Assembly (NCBI GenBank): GCA_015064355.1
Contig: SVSJ01000003.1
Location: 31,542 to 95,541 of the forward strand
DNA length: 64,000 bases
Reading direction: 5' to 3'
DNA from: Oscillospiraceae bacterium
Lineage (GTDB): Bacteria; Bacillota; Clostridia; Oscillospirales; CAG-272
The position numbers and the translations under genes were made by a program. Under the pieces are notes generated by a model that did no database searches, was not told the DNA's origin, and was given only the letters and a program-made list of their open reading frames with translations. This document shows positions 44,469-53,419 of this stretch, piece after piece. Position 1 is the first letter of the stretch. Every line of letters begins with the position of its first letter.

Positions 44469-45563
44469 TCAGTTAAGATCCGTAAGGAATCCCTTAAGAA
44501 CCTTTGAACGGCTTTGGTGTTTGAGTTTGCGCAAGGCCTTTGCTTCGATCTGACGAATACGCTCTCTCGTAATATTGAATTCGCGGCCTACCTCTTCGAG
44601 AGTGCGGGATCTGCCGTCCTCGAGTCCGAAACGAAGTCTGATGACCATTTCTTCTCTTGGAGTCAGAGTTGCAAGAACTTTGTTAAGCTGCTCTCTGAGA
44701 AGCTGGTATGAAACGGCCTCTGCTGGAGTTGGGGTAGAATCATCGGGAATAAAGTCCCCAAGATGGCTATCGTCCTCTTCACCGATCGGTGTTTCAAGGG
44801 ATACAGGATCCTGTGCCGTCTTCATAATATCGCGGACCTTGTCAGCGCTCATGCCTAATTTTTCGGCGATCTCGTCGATAGAAGGTTCTCTTCCGTTTTC
44901 CTGAAGAAGCTGACGTGAAACCCGTGATACTTTATGAATCGTCTCAACCATATGAACGGGAATTCGTATAGTTCTGGCCTGGTCTGCAATTGCTCTCGTT
45001 ATGGCCTGTCTGATCCACCATGTAGCGTAGGTGGAGAACTTGTAACCCTTTGTATAGTCGAACTTATCAACCGCCTTAATAAGGCCGAGATTTCCTTCCT
45101 GGATAAGGTCAAGGAAGTACATTCCCTTTCCCACGTATTTCTTTGCTATACTTACAACAAGTCTGAGATTTGCTTCAACAAGCTCGCTCTTTGCTGCCTC
45201 ATCACCAAGGGAGATACGTTCAGCAAGGTAAGTTTCTCGCTCCGGGGAAAGAAGGGGGATTTTTCCTATATCCTTAAGGTACATTCTGACTGGGTCGTCG
45301 ATCATACTGTCGTCACCGACAGGAAGGATATCAATTTCCGGTTCATCTGTAATATCGAAATCATCGTCGTCAAAATCGTCGCTCTCTATAAAGCTGGTGA
45401 TCTCAACTCCGCTTTGCTCAAGTGCTTCATAAATTTTGTCAATTTGGGCAATGTCATATCCCGCAAATTCTGCGGCTTCCATAATATCGCTATGTGAAAG
45501 GGAGCCCTGGCTCTTTCCTTTTTCAATGAGCCCCGCAACATCGACCTTTTTTTTGTTTTCCAT
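44469..45563 (-). CDS. rpoD: RNA polymerase primary sigma factor RpoD/SigA, first tandem copy
   Basis: A 364-residue sigma-70 with a recognisable region 1.1 ([22 protein letters not shown]...[15 protein letters not shown]), an Asp-rich linker, and regions 1.2-4.2 ([50 protein letters not shown]). The start at 45563 has GAGG 5 bases upstream; the TTG-started reading from 45584 has no such site. It follows dnaG by 45 bp, the classical dnaG-rpoD macromolecular synthesis operon, and is therefore the better candidate for the primary factor. A second rpoD gene follows 82 bp on. Confidence 0.93.
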   Translation of the reverse strand: MENKKKVDVAGLIEKGKSQGSLSHSDIMEAAEFAGYDIAQIDKIYEALEQSGVEITSFIESDDFDDDDFDITDEPEIDILPVGDDSMIDDPVRMYLKDIGKIPLLSPERETYLAERISLGDEAAKSELVEANLRLVVSIAKKYVGKGMYFLDLIQEGNLGLIKAVDKFDYTKGYKFSTYATWWIRQAITRAIADQARTIRIPVHMVETIHKVSRVSRQLLQENGREPSIDEIAEKLGMSADKVRDIMKTAQDPVSLETPIGEEDDSHLGDFIPDDSTPTPAEAVSYQLLREQLNKVLATLTPREEMVIRLRFGLEDGRSRTLEEVGREFNITRERIRQIEAKALRKLKHQSRSKVLKGFLTDLN

Positions 45564-45608
45564 GTGAACCTCGTGTCTGTGCAATTTATCTCTAAGTTTA
45601 AAAAACTG

Positions 45609-47360
45609 TTAATTATCCGTTTCTCCGCGTTTCCGTTTGAGTATATCCTCAAGTGATAACTCGCCGGATGCGGCACTTGCGCTTTCCTCACGCATTGATC
45701 TGACGTAAATATCAAAGGATTTTTCATCATTACCCGACAGTTCATTTCTGTCTGCGATCATTTTATGAACCCTTGATACCTCGTCCGGCGTGAAGCGTTC
45801 ATTCAGCATTCCCAGATTGAAGCCGCCGTTTATATATTGCTCACTTGCAAATGAATAAAGTCTTTTGCCAAGGGATGTGACAAAATCAGCCTCGCAAAGA
45901 CCTTTGCCGTCTACTTCCCTTTCAAAATACTCGCTTCTGATAAACAGCATACCCAGCACCGCTTCTTCGATACGCGCTCCCTTAGGCTGCTTCGCGAAGT
46001 CGGGGTTTATCCGGTCGCCAATTCCTGAGGTAATCCGTATCAGCTCGCCTTTGCGCTTCTTACTGTTTTCGTAATTGCGTTTTTTCCGCTTTGCTTCAAC
46101 GTCTGCTTTTATGCTCTTTATATCAACAGAAAACTCACGGGAGGCTTTATCAATATAAATATCCCTCTCAACGCTTGAGTCTATTCCTGCGATATAGGAG
46201 CAAACATCGGAAATTGCCTTTATTTTTGCATCAGAAATACTTATATCGTATTTCCCGCGAATGCCGTCAAGCATAAATTCGAATTTACCGCGGCTGGCTT
46301 CTATAAGTTCGCGGAACTTGTCGGCACCGTATTTCTTTATGTACTCGTCAGGGTCTTTTGCCCCTTGCATACGGAGCACCTTTGCGTCGATTCCCGCTTC
46401 CTCAAGAAGGGTTATAGCACGGTTTGCCGCTTTTTGCCCTGCCTCGTCGCTGTCGTAGGATATAACTACGCGGTCGGTATATTTCTTCATCATACGTGCC
46501 TGCTCTGCGGTTATCGCGGTACCGAGGGTGGCAACCGCCATACCGAAGCCTGCATCGTGAAGAGTTATAACGTCCATATATCCCTCGCACAAGATAAAAT
46601 ATCCTGCGTCGGAATTTTTCGCATAGTTCAGTGCAAACATATTTTTGCTCTTTTTGAATGCGGGGGTATCAGAGGTGTTAAGATACTTTGGCTTTGAGTC
46701 GTCAAGTACTCGGCCGCCAAATGCCACCACGTTACCTGACACGTCGATGATCGGGAACATTACCCGCCCGCGGAAGTAGTCGTAATATCCGCGCTCATTC
46801 TTTCCTGCAAAGTATGCAACTCGTATCTCTTCCTCCTTGAAGCCAAGAGATCTGAGATGCTTCAGCATTGATCCCCCTGACGGAGGAGAATATCCAAGCC
46901 CAAATCTCTTTATCGCCGCCATTGAAAGCCCGCGGTCCAGGAAATATTTTCGTCCGGGTCCGCCGACGCTATCGTTAAAGAGCATCTGTCGGTAAAACTT
47001 TGCCGCTTCAAGATTCATCTGGAGGACTCTTGAACGGGACACTCCGTCGGGTCTGCCGCTGTTTGAGTCGAAATCCGTGAGAGTGATTCCCGCCCTCTTT
47101 GCAAGGGTCTCAACTGCGGCAACGTAATCAAGGTTCTCCGTTCTCATGACGAAGTTTATAACATCCCCGCCTGCGCCGCAACCGAAGCAATAATAGCTCT
47201 GCGTTCCGGGATAAACGGTAAACGACGGTGTTTTCTCACTGTGGAACGGGCACAGACCCTTAAGGTTTGATCCCGCTCTCTTCAGGGTTACATAGGAAGA
47301 GATAACGCTTTCAATATCGCAGCGGTATCTTATATCTTCAATTACACTTGCAGGTATCAT
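45609..47360 (-). CDS. dnaG: DNA primase
   Basis: Synthesises RNA primers for replication. The 583-residue protein has the CHC2-type zinc finger CPFHSEKTPSF and YYCFGCGAGGD (residues 37-65), the TOPRIM domain with ILCEGYMDVITLH, SYDSDEAGQKAA and the C-terminal helicase-binding region. RBS AAGGAGGAGAGCGC before ATG 47360. It is 26 bp downstream of dgt and precedes the two rpoD genes. Confidence 0.95.
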   Translation of the reverse strand: MIPASVIEDIRYRCDIESVISSYVTLKRAGSNLKGLCPFHSEKTPSFTVYPGTQSYYCFGCGAGGDVINFVMRTENLDYVAAVETLAKRAGITLTDFDSNSGRPDGVSRSRVLQMNLEAAKFYRQMLFNDSVGGPGRKYFLDRGLSMAAIKRFGLGYSPPSGGSMLKHLRSLGFKEEEIRVAYFAGKNERGYYDYFRGRVMFPIIDVSGNVVAFGGRVLDDSKPKYLNTSDTPAFKKSKNMFALNYAKNSDAGYFILCEGYMDVITLHDAGFGMAVATLGTAITAEQARMMKKYTDRVVISYDSDEAGQKAANRAITLLEEAGIDAKVLRMQGAKDPDEYIKKYGADKFRELIEASRGKFEFMLDGIRGKYDISISDAKIKAISDVCSYIAGIDSSVERDIYIDKASREFSVDIKSIKADVEAKRKKRNYENSKKRKGELIRITSGIGDRINPDFAKQPKGARIEEAVLGMLFIRSEYFEREVDGKGLCEADFVTSLGKRLYSFASEQYINGGFNLGMLNERFTPDEVSRVHKMIADRNELSGNDEKSFDIYVRSMREESASAASGELSLEDILKRKRGETDN

Positions 47361-47386
47361 GCGCTCTCCTCCTTAATTTGATTAAT

Positions 47387-48415
47387 TTAAAGCTCCATAG
47401 GTGTTTCCCAGACGTGAGGGATGAACAAGTCCTTATAGAGATCAATAGCATATCTGTCGGTCATACCGGAAATGTAGTCGCAAACACATCTTTCGACAGA
47501 TTCGTTTCTCGTGTTGTTATAATAAAGCTCCGGCATTTTCTTGGGATATTTTACGAAATAGTCAAAGAGGTTTTTTAGAAGCTCCATCGCCTTGACCTCT
47601 TCCCTCTTTGCCTTGGGGTTGTAGTACACGTTATCAAAGAGGAACTTGCGCAGCTCAAGGGTGGCTTTGCCTACCTCTTCAGTCATTTTGATTTCGCCTT
47701 TATCGCGGCTACCCTCGATTACGGCTGAAACCATTGTGTTAACTCGCTCGCTGTGGCTTCTGCCGAGTATATCAAGCAAATGCTTAGGTATATCGTCGAT
47801 AGTGATAATTCCGCCACGAACGGAGTCGTCGATGTCGTGATTAATGTATGCGATCCTGTCGGCAAACTTGATTATAACGCCCTCAAGGGTGGATGCAAGA
47901 TGATCTCCGGTATGGTTTACGATACCGTCGCGGACCTCCCAAGTGAGGTTAAGTCCACGGCCGTCCTTCTCCAGCTTTTCAACCACGCGCAAACTCTGCT
48001 TATAGTGGGTGAAATCAGATGAATAGCACATCTGCATTACCACTTCACCTGCGTGGCCGAATGGTGTATGGCCAAGGTCGTGTCCCAAGGCTGCCGCCTC
48101 GCACAGGTCCTCGTTCAGCATAAGTGCGCGGGCAATGATTCGAGCGATCTGGGTCACTTCAAGGGTGTGAGTAAGGCGTGTGCGGTAGTGCTCGTCTGTT
48201 GGGAACAGGAACACCTGTGTTTTATGCATCAATCTGCGGAAGGATTTTGAGTGAAGTATTCTGTCTCTGTCCCGCTGGAACTCTGTTCTGTTGGTACACT
48301 CGGTTATAGGATAGTCTCTTCCGCGAGTATTTTCGCACAGGAACGCATAAGGTGAGAGAGTTTGTCTCTCGCGTTCGTAAAAAATCTCACGGACAGTCTT
48401 TATTTCATTTGACAT
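47387..48415 (-). CDS. dgt: Deoxyguanosinetriphosphate triphosphohydrolase-like protein
   Basis: HD-domain dNTP triphosphohydrolase, 342 residues. The metal site is RLTHTLEVTQIARIIAR, ALGHDLGHTPFGHAGE and the later DRIAYINHDIDD. The N-terminal YPITECTNRTEFQRDRDRI is typical of the short, widespread Firmicute form. The start at 48415 (MSNEIK) is preferred as AAGGAGG is 7 bases upstream; the ATG two codons earlier is too close. Its leader is nearly identical to that of the unknown gene upstream. It precedes dnaG, a common clostridial order. Confidence 0.93.
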   Translation of the reverse strand: MSNEIKTVREIFYERERQTLSPYAFLCENTRGRDYPITECTNRTEFQRDRDRILHSKSFRRLMHKTQVFLFPTDEHYRTRLTHTLEVTQIARIIARALMLNEDLCEAAALGHDLGHTPFGHAGEVVMQMCYSSDFTHYKQSLRVVEKLEKDGRGLNLTWEVRDGIVNHTGDHLASTLEGVIIKFADRIAYINHDIDDSVRGGIITIDDIPKHLLDILGRSHSERVNTMVSAVIEGSRDKGEIKMTEEVGKATLELRKFLFDNVYYNPKAKREEVKAMELLKNLFDYFVKYPKKMPELYYNNTRNESVERCVCDYISGMTDRYAIDLYKDLFIPHVWETPMEL

Positions 48416-48439
48416 ATGCATTCCTCCTTGGGTGATATT
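48399..48439. repeat. Duplicated leader element, copy at dgt
   Basis: About 40 bp covering the intergenic region, ribosome site and first codons of dgt. It is nearly identical to 49251-49292: in gene sense ATATCACCYAAGGAGGAATGC, then ATG and TCAAATGAAATAAA, with only a handful of differences. Confidence 0.7.
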
Positions 48440-48440
48440 T

Positions 48441-49268
48441 TTACTCCTCGCTGATCGGTTTTAAGTCCACAAGAGAGCAGATCTTCGGGAAATCGTAACA
48501 CGGTACGCGGAGTACATAACTTGCGTATTTATGAGTGATCATAATATCGTAATATGTTTTTAGATGGAAATCTCCATCAATCTCTTTGATATTATATTCT
48601 GCATATTCAGGGGAATCGGGATCCTCGTCTTTTAGCCATAATGAAACGGCATACTTCTCATCAACCTTGCGGTATCCAAGTAGTGATGCTGTAGGAATAG
48701 ACATTACGCAATTCTCGTCAGAGATGCACAAATTTTCTTCTTCGATCCATAAGTACCCAATATATGCGAAATATGCCTCTCCGGGCTTCCGATCGTCACA
48801 TTGTTCGCCATTTTTCATTTTATACTCATATGTGAGAACGTCAATGATCACCGGGGTCTCCGGGAATCCAAGTTCCCATTTTACACGTTCATACAAGTCT
48901 TCTTCCTTTGTGCAGTCTTCCGATTCACTGTTCTTTGAACCATAAGACGGCTTTTTATATTTAATCAATACGAAGCTAACAAGAACAAGGACAACACCTA
49001 CGACAAACATGGGCAATCTGAGAGAACTACCCGCAAGCAATATCAAAGAGAAAATGCTTGTCAAAATTCCAACTATAATAAGCGTGCCAAGGAGCATCGT
49101 GCCTGATAGGTGTTTTTTAAAATTCTTTTGGAGAACAGCACTCTGTTCATCAAGTTTCTCCTGAAGTGAACTAGAAATGCGTCTGCTTATAAAAGGATTA
49201 TCGTCAAGCGTGTATTTGTTATCTTTGTCTGTTATGTTGTAAGAAAACAGATTTATTTCATTTGACAT
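48441..49268 (-). CDS. Two-helix membrane protein, tandem paralogue B
   Basis: Family not recognised. The 275-residue protein has a cytosolic N-terminus of about 65 residues, two membrane helices (GTMLLGTLIIVGILTSIFSL and MFVVGVVLVLVSFVLI) and a soluble C-terminal domain with PTASLLGYRKVDEKYAVSLW and YVLRVPCYDFP. The C-terminal domain matches paralogue A at 49294-50142. Start at 49268 follows GGAGGAATGCGAA; a longer reading starts inside the neighbour. It lies 25 bp before dgt, sharing that gene's leader sequence. Confidence 0.65.
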   Translation of the reverse strand: MSNEINLFSYNITDKDNKYTLDDNPFISRRISSSLQEKLDEQSAVLQKNFKKHLSGTMLLGTLIIVGILTSIFSLILLAGSSLRLPMFVVGVVLVLVSFVLIKYKKPSYGSKNSESEDCTKEEDLYERVKWELGFPETPVIIDVLTYEYKMKNGEQCDDRKPGEAYFAYIGYLWIEEENLCISDENCVMSIPTASLLGYRKVDEKYAVSLWLKDEDPDSPEYAEYNIKEIDGDFHLKTYYDIMITHKYASYVLRVPCYDFPKICSLVDLKPISEE

Positions 49269-49292
49269 TTCGCATTCCTCCTTAGGTGATAT
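49251..49292. repeat. Duplicated leader element, copy at paralogue B
   Basis: Second copy of the roughly 40-bp leader also found at dgt (48399-48439). Both encode an N-terminus beginning MSNEI, so the duplication reaches into coding sequence. Confidence 0.7.
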
Positions 49293-49293
49293 T

Positions 49294-50142
49294 TTATTTG
49301 TCAAGGCATTTGAAGTCAGTAATTGAGCTGATAAGCGGAAAATCGTAGCAAGGAATGCGAAGTATATATGTAGTATCATCAGACTCAAATAATACTTCGT
49401 AATAATCTTTCAGCCTGTAATATCCACTTCCGTCTCTTTCAATATTGTATTTCTTATACTGGCCTTCAAAAAAATCTTCTTCTTTGAACCAATAGTCAAT
49501 TGCGTATTCTTTTTCTATCTTTCTATATCCGAGGATTGCAGACTTAGGAATTATCATTGAAACCTTCAGATCTGACACACCAATGGCTCCGTCCTCTGTC
49601 CACACACGAAAAAGCTCGGTCTCATATGGGGGCTCTCCTCGATAATTTTCCCGAACATTTTCGGTTTGACACGTAATCAACTCAAGCTCTACGAAATTAT
49701 CTGGAATACCAAGCTCGGAATTAATCCTTTTGTGAATATTCCGCTCTTCGTCAATAAATTGTCTTTTATAGTCTGGATCTGAGTATTTCCGCTCTGTCAT
49801 CTTAATTAACAGAAACGGAATAGCGGAAATAACCATAACCACTACACCTGCAATAATCATGTACAGTCCTTCTGACGAGGCATCGAGATTTGTCTCCTCG
49901 GTATAAGAATAGAATCCATACAACAGCAAAAAGAAACTCATCAGTAGCGGCATAGCGGATACTAAATACAGATACTTTGTGGGGGAAGAATGAAAATAGA
50001 ATTTAAGTCTTTCGCGTTGTCTTTTCTTCAAAATCCTTGAAAGCTTACTTGATATTTTATTCTTCACAAAAGGAAGTTCAATATTTGTATTGCTATTCTT
50101 ACTTTTGCTCGGAGAATCCGAAAACAAATATATATCTCTCAT
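49294..50142 (-). CDS. Two-helix membrane protein, tandem paralogue A
   Basis: Family not recognised. The 282-residue protein has two membrane helices (YLVSAMPLLMSFFLLLYGF and YMIIAGVVVMVISAIPFLLI) after a 70-residue basic segment, and a C-terminal domain with IPKSAILGYRKIEKEYAID and TYILRIPCYDFP. The same blocks occur in paralogue B downstream, so the genes arose by duplication. ATG 50142 has GGTGAT upstream. Both sit between yigZ and dgt with no obvious metabolic link; sensor or transporter-accessory roles are possible but unproven. Confidence 0.65.
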   Translation of the reverse strand: MRDIYLFSDSPSKSKNSNTNIELPFVKNKISSKLSRILKKRQRERLKFYFHSSPTKYLYLVSAMPLLMSFFLLLYGFYSYTEETNLDASSEGLYMIIAGVVVMVISAIPFLLIKMTERKYSDPDYKRQFIDEERNIHKRINSELGIPDNFVELELITCQTENVRENYRGEPPYETELFRVWTEDGAIGVSDLKVSMIIPKSAILGYRKIEKEYAIDYWFKEEDFFEGQYKKYNIERDGSGYYRLKDYYEVLFESDDTTYILRIPCYDFPLISSITDFKCLDK

Positions 50143-50213
50143 CAGAATCACCATTAGTTCTTTTAGGCATATATAATATACGCAAGAATTGTCTTTTTTT
50201 CTTTTTTTCGATA

Positions 50214-50876
50214 TCAACCAATTCGGGATGCTCTTTCCTCGAATCCCAGAAGCTCCGCATTACCTTTGCCGTAGGTCAGCTCGGACACGGTTCTTGGTAT
50301 TTCTTCCATTCTGTGCTTCTCGATTGCCGCGATAACGGTCACGCCCTCGCCGAAGTCACAGCGGTCTTCCTCCGCGTTAATCTTCCCGAGAGCTACAGTC
50401 AGCTTTTGATAGTCGGAGTATGACACCCCGAGCTTGTACACGGCGTAATCCTCGAATGACGCAAAGCCCGCTTCGTCGATAGCCAGTTTTGCTGATGCAG
50501 AATATGCTCTCACAAGACCACCGGCACCGAGTAGGATTCCGCCGAAATAGCGGGTCACGACCACGCAAAGGTCTGTGGCACCCGACATTTTCAAGACGTT
50601 AAGTACGGGCATACCTGCAGTGCCCTGGGGTTCTCCGTCATCAGAATATCTCGCGATGCTGTTTTCCGACAGAAGATACGCGTACACGTTATGTCTTGCG
50701 TCGTGGTATTCTTTTTTCTTTGCCTCAATAAACGCTCTCGCTTCCTCTTCGCAGGACACAGGAGTTGCGTGGCCGATAAATATGGACTTTCTCTCTTCCA
50801 TTTCAACGGACACGGTACTTGCCAATGTTATTCTCTTCTGCGGAAGGGCAATTTCGCTTGTTTCTTTCTTCTTCAT
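50214..50876 (-). CDS. YigZ/IMPACT-family protein
   Basis: A 220-residue member of the UPF0029 family. The IMPACT domain is clear: ERKSIFIGHATPVSCEEEARAFI, HNVYAYLLSENSIARYSDDGEPQGTAGMPVLNVL, TRYFGGILLGAGGLVRAYSASA, followed by the small C-terminal DUF1949-like ferredoxin fold. Eukaryotic IMPACT regulates GCN2; bacterial YigZ has no settled role. It is 3 bp downstream of hflX. Confidence 0.9.
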   Translation of the reverse strand: MKKKETSEIALPQKRITLASTVSVEMEERKSIFIGHATPVSCEEEARAFIEAKKKEYHDARHNVYAYLLSENSIARYSDDGEPQGTAGMPVLNVLKMSGATDLCVVVTRYFGGILLGAGGLVRAYSASAKLAIDEAGFASFEDYAVYKLGVSYSDYQKLTVALGKINAEEDRCDFGEGVTVIAAIEKHRMEEIPRTVSELTYGKGNAELLGFEERASRIG

Positions 50877-50879
50877 TAT

Positions 50880-52178
50880 TTATTCTTCCACGATGTACTT
50901 TTTGATTTTTGCGTAGAGCTTATCGTCAACCACGCACTTGCAATAGATGCCGTCCTCTCGGTAGTCCATATCCACATCGTCAGCGTCCTTATAAATAAGT
51001 CCGGTGATGGCTCCGTCTTCCGGTGGAATGTGCAAGGTCACACGGTGCTTTCCGTTTGCCGCAAGGCGCTCGATAACCTCAATCAGAGTGCTGCATCCCG
51101 CGCCTGTGATTGCTGAAATGAACACAACCTCGGTATTGGAGCTTGATGCGAGTGTCTTCATATGGATCAGCGCGTCACGGTCTGTGCAAGCGTCGCATTT
51201 GTTAAATACGTAAACAGTAGGCTTTCCAGAGGCACCAAGCTCTTCGAGAAGGTCAGAAGTAACCTTGGTTTGGCTGATAAATTCAGGGTCAGATGAGTCA
51301 ACCACGATAAGCAGTATATCCGAATAAACCGCTTCGTCAAGGGTGGATTTGAAGGCCTTGATAAGATGGTGCGGCAGGTTACGGATGAATCCAACCGTAT
51401 CCGTAAGGAGAAGCTTTGTACCGTTTGGTGTGGTAAACTGGCGGGTTGTCGGGTCAAGGGTCGCGAATAGCTTATTCTCGGCAAGTATCCCTGCTCCTGT
51501 GAGATAGTTGAGGAGGGTGCTCTTTCCCGCGTTTGTATATCCGACGATGCCACATTTGGTGATACCGGATTTGTCTCTCTGGCGGCGCATTACAAGGCGA
51601 TTCTGTTCAACCTTTTCAAGCTCTCTTTCAAGAGCTGTGATCTTTTCGCGAATGCGACGTCTGTCTATCTCAAGTTTTGTTTCGCCGGGCCCTCTTGCAC
51701 CAACTGAACCGGATGATGCTGTACCGCCCTGGCGGGAAAGGATCTTGCCTCGTCCCACAAGTCGAGGAGAGGTATAGCGAAGCTGGGCAAGCTCAACCTG
51801 AAGGCGACCCTCGCTGGTTCTTGCGTGATCGGCGAAAATGTCAAGAATAAGCATGCTACGGTCGATGACAGACACATCTGTCTCAATATCATCTTCAATA
51901 GCCTTGATCTGTGAGGGGGAAAGCTCACAGTCGAAGATCACCAGCCCTACCTCGTGATTAGCACAAAGCTCGGACAGTTCCTGTACCTTACCGCTGCCAA
52001 GCACCGTTCTCACGTCAGGCTTTTCCCTGCACTGGGTAAGAACCGCTGCAACTTCACAGCCTGCTGTGTCTGCAAGTCTTTCAAGCTCACCAAGGGACAC
52101 CTCGCATTCCGCGTCCTCACCTTGTTTATATATAGCGCAAAGTATTACTTTGGTTTTTTCGTTATTAGTGTTTTCCAT
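50880..52178 (-). CDS. hflX: GTPase HflX
   Basis: Ribosome-associated GTPase that rescues or splits stalled ribosomes. The 432-residue protein has the N-terminal HflX domain (VLGSGKVQEL, SPSQIKAIED, ILDIFADHARTSEGRLQVEL, PGETKLEIDRRRI) and the G domain with G1 GYTNAGKSTLLN, G3 DTVGFI and G4 NKCD. ATG 52178 has AAGGAGGTACTT upstream. It begins about 40 bp after the rpmE terminator, with no clear promoter of its own, and is followed by yigZ. Confidence 0.94.
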   Translation of the reverse strand: MENTNNEKTKVILCAIYKQGEDAECEVSLGELERLADTAGCEVAAVLTQCREKPDVRTVLGSGKVQELSELCANHEVGLVIFDCELSPSQIKAIEDDIETDVSVIDRSMLILDIFADHARTSEGRLQVELAQLRYTSPRLVGRGKILSRQGGTASSGSVGARGPGETKLEIDRRRIREKITALERELEKVEQNRLVMRRQRDKSGITKCGIVGYTNAGKSTLLNYLTGAGILAENKLFATLDPTTRQFTTPNGTKLLLTDTVGFIRNLPHHLIKAFKSTLDEAVYSDILLIVVDSSDPEFISQTKVTSDLLEELGASGKPTVYVFNKCDACTDRDALIHMKTLASSSNTEVVFISAITGAGCSTLIEVIERLAANGKHRVTLHIPPEDGAITGLIYKDADDVDMDYREDGIYCKCVVDDKLYAKIKKYIVEE

Positions 52179-52217
52179 AAGTACCTCCTTGGGGGTGTGC
52201 ATTTTCTCAAATTCAGA

Positions 52218-52270
52218 AAAGAAAAAGTCGAACAGGATCCTAAAGCCGCAGCTTCTCTATCCTGTCCGAC
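52218..52270 (-). terminator. Terminator after rpmE
   Basis: Minus-strand stem GTCGGACAGGAT/ATCCTGTTCGAC (one G-T pair) with an inner AAGC-TGCG-GCTT hairpin in the loop, then TTTTTCTTTTC. A large two-part structure, stronger-looking than most terminators here. Confidence 0.85.
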
Positions 52271-52304
52271 GACTTTTCTCGGACTAATTTTCCCTTTGGG
52301 TAAC

Positions 52305-52523
52305 TTATTTACCGCTCTGTTCAAGTCTCTTCTTGAACTTGTCAACACGTCCACCAGCATCAACGAACTTCTGCTTACCTGTGAAGTAAGGATGGCACTT
52401 GGAGCAGATATCAACACGGAGTTCACCGTTAGCATCGCCCTTTGTGGAACGAGTAACAACTGTTTCGCCGCATGCGCAACGAATAGTTACCTCTTTGTAT
52501 TCGGGATGGATTTCTGTTTTCAT
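52305..52523 (-). CDS. rpmE: 50S ribosomal protein L31, zinc-binding type
   Basis: A 72-residue ribosomal protein. The Cys residues in IRCACGETV and [11 protein letters not shown] form the zinc site that defines the C+ type, with the typical MKTEIHPEY start and [10 protein letters not shown] end. It has its own promoter and terminator. RBS AGAGGTGAAAA before ATG 52523. Confidence 0.96.
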   Translation of the reverse strand: MKTEIHPEYKEVTIRCACGETVVTRSTKGDANGELRVDICSKCHPYFTGKQKFVDAGGRVDKFKKRLEQSGK

Positions 52524-52561
52524 TATTTTTCACCTCTTCATACAGATACTCACGTCGAGTT

Positions 52562-52590
52562 ATTATAGCATAACTAATTTCAAATTGCAA
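52562..52590 (-). promoter_or_regulatory. Promoter of rpmE
   Basis: Minus-strand TTGCAA (52585-52590), 17-base spacer and TATAAT (52562-52567), 39 bp before the start codon. Confidence 0.78.
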
Positions 52591-52670
52591 TACTTTTCTG
52601 AAATTTTTTTGACCAAATCGGAATTAATTTTCCTTTGTTTCTTATATATAATCACAAAACTCTGTTTTTC

Positions 52671-53402
52671 TCATACTTTCTTTGCGATCTGCTTCCTAAG
52701 TCTGGAGATTATCCTCTTCTCGAGCCGCGAAATATAGGACTGCGATATTCCGAGTATATCAGCCACTTCCTTTTGCGTCAGTTCCCTGCCCCCGCGGAGA
52801 CCGTACCTCAGCTCTATGATCTCCCGTTCCCGTGGTTCGAGGCTCGCAACTGCTTCACGCACTGTACGCTCGTCCTCGTTACGCTCCAGCTCTTGCCCGA
52901 CAGGTCCGTCGCCCGACTCAAGTATATCAGACAAGAGGAGCTCGTTTCCGTCCCAGTCGATGTTGAGCGGTTCGTCTATTGACAAATCCCCTTTATGGGA
53001 TGCGTTTTTTCGGATATACATGAGAATTTCATTCTCGATACACCGTGAGGCGTATGTGGCAAGTTTGATCCCCCGGTCGGTCTTATAGGTGTTTATTGCT
53101 TTTATCAAGCCTATTGTTCCGATGGAGATTAGATCCTCGATCCCTGTTCCGCATCCCTCGAATTTCTTTGCTATGTATACCACAAGGCGCAAATTATGTT
53201 TAATGAGGAGCTCGGAAAGTGATCTGTCGTCATTGAATCTCGATAGGATCTCTTCCTCTGCCTCTGGCGACAAGGGTGGCGGTAGCACCTCCGCTCCGTT
53301 TATGTAATACGTTTCTCCCTCTCCGCAAAATGCCAGCACCATTCTGCCAATTGTTGATTTGAAATCGCTGATAATATTAACTACCGAAGAGCTTATCTTC
53401 AT
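52671..53402 (-). CDS. sigE: Sporulation sigma factor SigE (pro-sigma-E)
   Basis: Early mother-cell sigma factor, 243 residues. The first 30 or so residues ([19 protein letters not shown]...) are the amphipathic pro-sequence that is removed by SpoIIGA before [13 protein letters not shown]. Region 2 reads [32 protein letters not shown] and [34 protein letters not shown] and the region 4 helix [16 protein letters not shown] are near identical to known SigE. It lies 17 bp after spoIIGA. The sigG gene, often next, is not here: rpmE follows. Confidence 0.95.
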   Translation of the reverse strand: MKISSSVVNIISDFKSTIGRMVLAFCGEGETYYINGAEVLPPPLSPEAEEEILSRFNDDRSLSELLIKHNLRLVVYIAKKFEGCGTGIEDLISIGTIGLIKAINTYKTDRGIKLATYASRCIENEILMYIRKNASHKGDLSIDEPLNIDWDGNELLLSDILESGDGPVGQELERNEDERTVREAVASLEPREREIIELRYGLRGGRELTQKEVADILGISQSYISRLEKRIISRLRKQIAKKV

Positions 53403-53419
53403 TTTTCACCTCTCTGTTT

